A stretch of 64,000 bases of DNA from Peromyscus leucopus (Eukaryota; Chordata; Mammalia; Rodentia; Cricetidae), in assembly GCF_004664715.2 (NCBI RefSeq), contig NC_051064.1:114252240-114316239 (forward strand), written 5' to 3'. The notes under the pieces were generated by a model. It had not been told where the DNA came from, made no database searches, and saw nothing but the letters and a program-made list of their open reading frames with translations. The position numbers and the translations under genes are program-made. Of this stretch, positions 56,690-64,000 are shown one piece after another (the stretch's first letter is position 1; each line of letters begins with the position of its first letter).

Positions 56690-57080
56690 GTGGTGTCTTT
56701 AGCAAGAGAGTCTTGCCATCAGGTTGTGGAAGTGACCAATAGTATATCGGTAATATTCTGTAAGGTTTAGTGGTTCTGTATGCCCTCCCTCTTTAGCCAA
56801 AAACTCAAAAAAATGTAACCCTTTCCTGGAACTGGGGGTTTTAATTGGTAGCATATGATGTCTAGTTGGAATCTTGTTTCCCCCATTAAACAGTAACTTC
56901 ACTAAAACTCCTAAATATATAAATATTTCAGGAAGCTCCTAAAGTAGTAGATTTTCACGTGGCTTTTCAAGGGGTCTTTCATAATAGTTATCCCTCCCCA
57001 TATTCCCTCCTCTATACTACTCTTCCATCCCCTCTCCATTTATACCTCCTGTTATAATTTCTGCTGTATCCCTTTATAGC
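56690..57080 (-). mobile_element. Old L1 3' region (Lx-like), continuation type
   Basis: 'gtgtggtgtctttagcaaga' plus 'gagtcttgccatcaggttgt' matches the right end of the fragment at 36350-37305. The sequence beyond ('cagtaacttcactaaaactcc') extends further along the same L1 UTR. Confidence 0.6.
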
Positions 57081-57801
57081 AATGCCTGAAAGAGATTCCC
57101 ACTTGTGAAATAGTGAAACAAATGTGATGGCAGTAACCAGCCACTTTTTGATCAGATTTAAAGCCTGCTCCATGAGATAAAAACCCATACCTGACAATGT
57201 TGATGAGGCCAAGAACTAGAGATGAGATAGATCACAGGCCCTATCGGAAAACCTACTACTATTATTCTGCTAAGTGAACATAGCAATAAAATGACTCCTA
57301 GCGACATATTTCTATACCTATAGATCAGTATATAGCTTACTCCCACATCAGAGAACCCTCTTCTTGCAGTAGATGGTAATTAACACAGAGACCTACAACT
57401 GGACACTCTGTGGAGAACACTTAGCCCTAAGTGGGACATCTTTCTCATACCCTCTTCTCAAGGCTCAGAGATCTATGAAGGAGAAGAGGCAGGATTTTAA
57501 GAGCCATAGTGGTAGATAACTCCATGAAAACAGGATCTTCCAGACACAACAAGGTTGATACATATATGAAGTCACAGACATTAAGAAAGCATACACAAGA
57601 TCTCTACAAGTTCAAACCAGACAAAAATCTCAGCATAGAAAAGGGAAAGTGGACACAATCTCTCACCCCTAGCCAATAAGCTATTTGCAAAGATAGCTGT
57701 TGGGAGAGGGAAAATCAATTTTCTTCAATAAAGTAACACTGAGTATATCAACCACATTCCAAAGCAGTCCTCATGCTCAGTAGTTTGCCGAGTCAAATTA
57801 G

Positions 57802-57803
<2 letters not shown>

Positions 57804-57849
<46 letters not shown>
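57804..57849 (+). repeat. (TG)n microsatellite
   Basis: About 23 TG units inside the L1 3' UTR. Confidence 0.97.
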
Positions 57850-57850
<1 letters not shown>

Positions 57851-57879
57851 ACTTTTTTGTTTTGTTTTGGTGGGTTTTT

Positions 57880-58075
57880 AAAATATGTATTTATTTATGT
57901 ATAAAGATATTTGGTATACATATTTGTCTGTGTCCCATATGCATTCCTGATGTCCATAAAGTCTGAAATTGGGCATTAAATCATATGGGACTGGAGTTAC
58001 AGGCAATTGTGAGCCTGAGTCCTCTGGAAGAGCAGCCAGTGCTCTTAACCTCTGAGCCATATCTCCAACACAATT
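57880..58075 (-). mobile_element. B2/B3-type SINE nested in L1
   Basis: 'atgtatttatttatgtataa', 'tgtgagcctgagtcctctgg', 'aagagcagccagtgctctta' and 'acctctgagccatatctcca' are B2-superfamily sequence in reverse. Confidence 0.92.
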
Positions 58076-58205
58076 TTTGGTTTTTCCTTAAGAGGGAGAA
58101 AGAATATGAAGTTGGGTGGGTAGAAGGGGAAAGGATTTGGGAGGAGTTGGGGGAGGGGGAGGAGTATGAACATAATATATTATATGAAATTCTTCAAAAA
58201 TAAAT

Positions 58206-58609
58206 CATTAAAAAATATAAATAAGTAAGTTCACCTGATCTGTGAAGCTTCAGTCCTAGCAGACAAACATCTTATACCCTGTCAACCACTCGTAAATCAT
58301 TATAGTATCATGCTGTTGGATTTGTGTCTCCCTTCCTGCTACACTAGCCAATGAGCTAGGACTATATATTCTTCATTTCTACACCTGTAGGCTCAAATCA
58401 GATCCTAAAGCAGATGAAGTTGTATGCTGATGTTTATAAATGATTGAGCCAATAAATAAGCCTAAGTTTTGTAGAAATTATGAGGTATTTTCTTCCTTTC
58501 CTTGACTTCTTATAGCTTCTGGTCTTTCCCAGGTTGTCTAATCCCTAAGTGGCTGGAGAGGTTTTCGTTGATGTTGCTCTAGTTGTTCAGTGGGGTTTTC
58601 TTATTGTTG
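58206..58609. other. No recognised feature
   Basis: Unique sequence. Confidence 0.5.
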
Positions 58610-58712
58610 TTTGAAAAGGTCTTACTCTGTGATTGAGGCTGGTCTTAAGCAGTCATCTTGTTTTAGCCTCCTGAGTGCTCAGATTACAAGTGTGGGCCAT
58701 CATGCCCAATTG
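58610..58712 (-). mobile_element. Decayed B1-like SINE
   Basis: 'gtcttactctgtgattgagg', 'tagcctcctgagtgctcaga' and 'ttacaagtgtgggccatcat' are B1-like in reverse. Confidence 0.75.
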
Positions 58713-58973
58713 TAATTATTTTTTTAATTGGGAAAATTTTGTTACAGATAAGAGGTGCCTTTAAATATTTATATAAGAATACTACTTTGGTGACAGAAAG
58801 CCATAAACTAGTTTTAATGTGACTTAAAATGTGGTGGTTACCTGAAACAAAGCAATTTTTCTATTGCTATTAGCACTGAGTTTGATTACACTTGGATTTG
58901 TGGGTCTGTCTTCCTAAGAAAGGGAGTTAGATCATCTTGAGATTGAAATAAAAAGCTGATGTGCTTGGGTAAT

Positions 58974-59177
58974 AGAAAGGTGCCACCAGAAGCCAGGTGG
59001 TGGTGGCACACGCCTTTAATCCCGGCACTTGGGAGGCAGGGGCAGGTGGATTTCTGTGAGTTTGAGGCCAGCCTGGGCTACAGAACCAGTTCCAGGATAG
59101 GCTCCAAAGCTACACGAAAAAAACCTTGTCTTGAAAAAAAAAAAAAGAAAAGAAAAAAGAAAGAAAGGTGCCATCAG
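58974..59177 (+). mobile_element. B1 SINE with target-site duplication
   Basis: The body starts 'aagccaggtggtggtggcac' at 58990 and the A/AG-rich tail runs to about 59161. The 16-bp duplications 'agaaaggtgccaccag' (58974-58989) and 'agaaaggtgccatcag' (59162-59177) differ at one base. The internal variant 'aggctccaaagctacac' differs from the young copies, so it belongs to another B1 subtype. Confidence 0.96.
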
Positions 59178-59469
59178 TATGTGTGTGCACTTCACTCTAA
59201 ATCCAAGGAGAGTTCCCCACTGGCCGAGCTCTGTGCTCTTTCAGGAATTCTGGGAAGCTTGCTCTTAGGCAGGGAATCCCCTTTGAAGAGAAGGGTGAGA
59301 CAAGCAGTATGATAAGGCTAATGTCTGAGGGTTGGTCTTTTTCCTCCCTTTGCATAAAACAAGGGAAGGTCAGCTCCAATTAAAGAGCCAGGGTCAGGTC
59401 AGACATCCACCAGTGAGGTCACAATCTGGCAAGGTAGTAATAATAGTTAGTGATTAATGACTCCCAGCT

Positions 59470-59650
59470 TCTGTTTACTGAGGACAAACTCTGGCTGTGC
59501 TGTGCTATTTGCTGGGTCTCTGCACCTGTTATATTCCTCACAGCATTCACTCCATTTCACTGATGAAGAATTGCACTCAAGGAGGTTAAAACTTCTTCCA
59601 AGGGTCACTTAGCCAGAGGCATAGCTGAATTTTAAATCTGGTCCTGCCTA
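59470..59650 (-). mobile_element. MIR SINE
   Basis: 'cctcacagcattcactccat', 'ttcactgatgaagaattgca', 'ctcaaggaggttaaaacttc' and 'cacttagccagaggcatagc' are MIR in reverse. Confidence 0.88.
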
Positions 59651-62339
59651 GCTTGCTTAAATTACAGTTAAACAAAGAGGCATACAAAACTGTTGAGTAA
59701 GAAAGAGCCTCCGAGGAAGAGCTAATGCAATGAAAGGAACAAAGAGGAGAAATTTGTCACTGGATTTCAGGCCTCAGCCTTCATTCACCTGCCCATCTGC
59801 TTCACCTTTACTCTGAGAACGAGGGCAACAGATGCATAAAGTAAAGATTTAGGTCCAAAGCTCAATGACACCGCCATCCATGCAGAGTATCCACTTTGAA
59901 AAACTACTACTGTGATTAGAAATATCTAAGTAGCTTTGATATCCGTCCCAGCTCAGGGCCAGAAAGAAGACCAGGCAAGGGTGCTCTGGAAAGTTTAGAA
60001 GAGGAGGGGTGTGCGCCACCATTGAAGAATATGTGGAGCTCTGCACTCAGGGATTGCAGTGGGAGAAACTCAGGCCGATTCTAGACCCTCACTTTCCCCT
60101 TAATAGTTCTGTATCCCTAGCTACCACACTTGGCATCGCTTAATCTTGCTTTCCTTGTTTTAAAAGTGAAGGTAATACTAACATATAACACACATAATAA
60201 TAGGTATATATTATTTGTGTTGGTAATATGCATTTCCTGCTGATTCCTTAAAGCTGGAGCTATTTTGACTCTCTAAAATGTGTTTGCCTTCCAGATATGT
60301 GATGTGCTAATCTTTAGGACCACATAGTTCATCCTATCTTGGAATAATGTATTTGAGAAGGGAGAAGGAGGGAGCAGGGCAGTAGTAGATGATCAGATGG
60401 AGAGTGCCATAGTACATTTCACATAATAGTTATGGAAATTCATGATTCCATTGTATTACCCAAATACTTTAAAGCTGGAGATCCAAAGCTCAACTGTAAC
60501 TCTCTCCATATAGGGTGACCACTTGGCAAAAACTATGAGCAGGGTTAATAAAAATATTTGTCTTAGATATGCCTCCAAACTCAGACAGAAGCTTAGAAGA
60601 GCTACCTTCTACAGCCACACTGATAATGTCTTCATGACTTAATGCAGTAGCACCTAACCACATGATATCTCATGAGGTCCTCACAATCTTTAATTTCCAA
60701 TGGATCACAGAATGTGCCTGTGTGTCTTGGGCAGGTCATTTCCTCACTGAGGCTCTTCACACTGCCTGGCACTGTAAAAGAGTAATAACATTCAACAAAA
60801 GCTTGTTTAATAGAATATAAGCACATAGAGATGCTATTGGAGTTAAACTTGATCTTGTGTAGAGAACTGCACTCATATTTTGCCAACAGCTTATAGTACT
60901 GAATGAACTTGGGTAGAAGTTGAGGTATATTACTGGTGGTGGGGTCTAGGGGAGTACTTAACCTACAGAGTATGTTTCCAAGGGTTTAAGAATATAATAT
61001 TAGTCTCTGCTCCCAAAGGACAAGAGGAGAAGTATCAGGAGAGGAAATAGAAGTGCAAATCAAGAAACTGAGGCATAAGCCCAGTTCTGGATCTGAGTAT
61101 AGATAGAGAAAGAAGAATGTGGCACAGTGGATACAAATGTCTGGAACTACTTAAGGATGCTGCTTAGGACAGTGGAACTAAGTGCTGTACCTATGGTTGA
61201 TTCACTGAAGATCCTCCAACTAGCTGTCTGTGTTGATATTTCAAAAGCCAGCAATTAAATTGGAACCCAGTTCTCATCTTACCTCATTTAATCAGGCTAT
61301 CCATCTTTGAACAAGGCTGGATTTAGGAAAATGCCAAGCACGTTGTTCCTGCTCTGAGCCAACTCCCATGCAGCAGCCTGTCTCTCTAGAAGGTGTCTAC
61401 AGTGCAGGCTAAATTTATGATTCCTCTTGGGGAGTCTTAAATAGTACATGGTGGCCTTTTTGTCTACCCATACAGCATTATTAATACCTCTTCAGAGCTT
61501 AGAGTCAGATGGATGGAAGTCTGTGCAACTGAAAGAAGAAAAGAAATTCACCTTCACAAAGCATCTGCTAGTTTCCAAGCACTGGAAGTCGCTGCACAGT
61601 GTCTTCCATCTTAATGCATGTTTACCATGTCTGGCTGCCCAATCTCCTTCTAACATTTTTATTCTTGATTCCTTCTGCCTTAAGGTAGAAGTTGGAAAAC
61701 TCACTTGCCCAGTCTTCCAGTGCACTGGGGTGTTATCTAAGCTCTACCAGTCAGACACACCCATACAGGCTATTCTGACTCAGGCAAATGTGAGGCCTAG
61801 GCAGTGTAATCAGCCTTGAGTCCCTGGCTAGAAATGCCATTAGTGCAGGCAGCACAGTAGTTTCTATAAAATTGAATTGGCAGCATAAAGATGACACCAG
61901 TGTGAACTTTTATACAGAATACTCAGTGGTAAGGCAGCTATACCTTTCTTATCAGAAGCTCTGCAGCATGATTTCAGGTATGAAGCTTAGCCCCAAATCT
62001 GGTTATTAAACCTTCAACTCATTGTGTGAACTACTAAGATTACATTCATAAATTCTCCTCAAGGTTAATCAGTTAGCCTGCTTCTATCACCTGCAATTCA
62101 GAAATGATCATTCATTTATCCTACTCAGGAAGAATTTCTATACATAGTTACATACATTCAAATGTCACAAAACTCACTGAAGTTTCCACAACCTGGTATC
62201 CATCCAACTCCAAAGTCCATCAATCTCTATTTGTATCATAGTCCTTTGCCTTAGAGCTGTCTAGAAGACAGCTCATAGGAATAACAGGATAGTGGTCTCA
62301 TCTCTGCTGCATTTTTCTTGTGTGCTCCAATAAGGTAAG
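59651..62339. other. Longest stretch without a recognised feature
   Basis: About 2.7 kb of unique sequence. The frame at 61448-61819 (123 residues) and its minus-strand shadow have no recognisable domain and no conserved neighbours. No MIR or SINE blocks were seen. It could contain diverged ancient repeats that need a profile search. Confidence 0.4.
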
Positions 62340-62660
62340 AATTTATTCCTTCATTCATCCCCTTACTCTTGAACCTTGATTCTAGCCTCTAAGGGGATTT
62401 CAATGATCACCCTATTTACCTAGCTTTGCTCACTTTCTATTACATCACTCTATCTTATTTCCTTTAAATTTAAACTATTATCTGATATAATCTTGCCCTT
62501 TTTCTGTAGTGGTTGGTTATCCTCTACTTCCTGTTAGAATGGAAATTTCATAAGGCATGCCTTATTTTGCCCAAGCTTGTATCTCTGGTGTCTAGCTTGG
62601 TTCCTGGCATTTAGTAGATCACCAAAGTATGTTTACTGAATGGATGAATAAACAAATGGA
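62340..62660 (+). mobile_element. L2 LINE 3' end
   Basis: 'aatgatcaccctatttacct', 'cttatttcctttaaatttaa', 'agaatggaaatttcataagg' and 'ggttcctggcatttagtaga' are followed by the 3' terminal 'actgaatggatgaataaa', as in L2. Confidence 0.85.
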
Positions 62661-62804
62661 AAGTATAAAGGAATGTAATTGATGTCTACTCAAATCATTC
62701 TCTACATTTAGTGTGCCCTTGTCTCAGTAATAGTATTAGTTTCTTAATTTTCACTCAACAAAATTATCCTTAGTAATGGCCTTTAGAATCAGTTTTCAAG
62801 ATAC

Positions 62805-62960
62805 AAAGCTCTGGAATTAGATAAACCTTAGTTTCATTCTAGATTCTTCCATTTACTGTTACATGGTCCTGGAAATTATCTAGATTTTCTTTTCTGACCT
62901 TTAACATTAGCGATAATAAATGTTTCCTCATAAGGCCATTATCAGGGTGGACATTATAGA
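62805..62960 (+). mobile_element. MIR SINE
   Basis: 'aagctctggaattagataaa', 'ttccatttactgttacatgg', 'tcctggaaattatctagatt' and 'tagcgataataaatg' are in MIR order. Confidence 0.82.
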
Positions 62961-63039
62961 ATGTGCCTTCTCAGTCCTTCTCAGGCTTTTCCTACTTGTT
63001 CAACAAATCTGGTATTAAAAAAAAGTGGAGCACAACTGA

Positions 63040-63400
63040 GATGCTGATTTAGTTTATTAACAACTAAGTCTACTTTGACAAAGTACCACTGGATGGATAA
63101 TTTATATATAACATAAATGTTGGACACAGTTATGGAAGCTGGAAATCTGGAACCAGGTGTCAGTGTGGATGGGCAATTGTAAGAGCACACTACTGGGTTA
63201 TGGATTGCCATCTAATATCCATGTGACCAAAGAGGGTGAGAAGGCTGTCTTGAGGTCTCTTCTACAGGGAAATAATCCATCCAGGAGTATTCTATACTCC
63301 CCCAAAGCCCCAGTTTCTATATATCATTGTACCAAGGGTAGGATTTCAAAGCATACACTTTGGGGAACACCAGCATCTAGTATGTTGTCCTACAGAGTAT
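63040..63400 (-). mobile_element. Old MaLR-type LTR (MLT1/MST-like)
   Basis: 'tttgacaaagtaccactgga', 'ttatggaagctggaaatctg', 'gaaccaggtgtcagtgtgga' and 'ggtaggatttcaaagcatac' follow a mammalian MaLR LTR read in reverse. Both ends are eroded. Confidence 0.6.
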
Positions 63401-63711
63401 TTTCCCATGAATGGATTTGGCAAAGCACAGTAACTTCTCCTCCAACTTTTATTGCATGTGATTGGTGTAGTTAACATTTTATAAACCCCCAAAATCTCAC
63501 CACAGGAACTGTTCTTGCCAGATGCAAAGGCATGTCATGATGCACAGCAGTAAAGCTTCCCTGTGCTTTTGTCCACCATGCCAATCCATATGGATTGTTC
63601 TTGCTGTGAATTAGTAAGAGCTAGAGTTGAATCTAGTCTCAGCTCTGAAACCGACATCTGTGTTATTTTGTTCTATTTGCTTCTATATATTTCTCTTCAG
63701 GACTGAATTAA

Positions 63712-63721
63712 ATACACACAG

Positions 63722-63768
<47 letters not shown>
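63712..63768 (+). repeat. (CA)n microsatellite
   Basis: A few CA units, one interruption 'gg', then about 23 CA units. Confidence 0.96.
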
Positions 63769-63769
<1 letters not shown>

Positions 63770-64000
63770 TATATAATGTGGCATTGCCTAGACATTCTAA
63801 CTGAATTTTTCATATCCTTAAGAAAATGACATTAGACAGTGTTGTGTAGTAACTCTGAGTACAAAGTTACAATTTGAGGGATTGTAAATATTGAGAGTAG
63901 ATATACTAAAGAGATAGGCTGAAGTAAGATAGGGGTCAGTGAGAAAGGTTTACTCCCCACAAAACACTCCAAAAGCAGCAGGATAGGGAGGGTTGTAAGG

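Larger units (their letters stand above)
57100..58205 (+). mobile_element. L1 3' UTR to terminus, interrupted
   Basis: The left part (57400-57780) has 'ccagacacaacaaggttgat', 'agatctctacaagttcaaac' and 'tctcacccctagccaataag'. The right part (58081-58205) has the G-rich block 'ggaggagttgggggaggggg' and terminus 'tatatgaaattcttcaaaaa'. Both fit one plus-strand L1 3' UTR. A (TG)n tract and a B2-type SINE lie between them. Confidence 0.75.

Noticed and set aside
55460..58205. Single L1 inverted by twin priming
   Set aside because: The opposing parts are all 3' UTR regions of apparently different ages, whereas twin priming joins inverted 5' and normal 3' parts of one copy.
61448..61819. 123-residue frame starting with methionine
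   Set aside because: Unique sequence, but no domain, signal, codon bias or neighbouring exon supports it. Frames of this length are expected by chance in 64 kb.

Overview
The window is non-coding nuclear DNA from a rodent, most likely a cricetid (deer-mouse or hamster group). The evidence is many B1 SINEs whose middle part ends in a block close to 'ttccaggaaaggcgcaaagc', B2/B3 and ID-type SINEs, minus-strand L1 fragments whose 3' UTR resembles rodent L1, and several endogenous-retrovirus LTRs of rodent type. The genus is an inference from the B1 variant, because no database search was possible. I found no protein-coding exon, rRNA, tRNA gene, CRISPR array or bacterial feature. Every longer open frame I examined lies in a microsatellite, antisense to a SINE or L1, or in sequence with no recognisable protein.

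Layout. 1-8.3 kb: the 3' end of an LTR cut by the window edge, GA- and TC/TG-rich tracts, two short tandem duplications and ancient MIR fragments. 8.3-13.4 kb: two full-length B1 copies, an ID-like SINE with a GA-rich tail, and MIRs. 13.8-16.0 kb: an old L2 LINE split by a B2-type SINE, a solo LTR and a B1. 16.3-21.3 kb: the retroelement-densest part, with a 3' LTR that keeps its polypurine tract and a scrap of internal sequence, abutting a minus-strand L1 with an internally deleted ORF2, then a (TA)n tract and two more solo LTRs with intact 6-bp target-site duplications. 21-30 kb: (TG)n tracts, L2 and MIR remnants, two B1s and two stretches that look like candidate regulatory elements. 30-43 kb: a B3-type SINE followed directly by a TG...CA solo LTR, young B1s, old L1 3' sequence, and a 12-bp perfect inverted repeat in a possible conserved non-coding element. 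43-50 kb: a 95-bp near-perfect tandem duplication, L2/MIR remnants and a homeodomain-site-rich candidate element. 50-54 kb: four LTR-like elements, one with long terminal inverted repeats and two B1-derived modules. 55-58.2 kb: a B2-type SINE ending in a CG/CA alternating tract, then L1 3' regions in both orientations. 58-64 kb: B1s, MIRs, a clear L2 3' end, an old MaLR-type LTR and a terminal (CA)n.

Because nothing here encodes an intact gene, no pathway or operon can be described. The main content is insertion history, readable from nesting and target-site duplications, plus a few unique non-repeat stretches that may be enhancers of a gene outside the window. Repeat family names are given only at the level I can defend by eye, and boundaries without a duplication are approximate to tens of bases.
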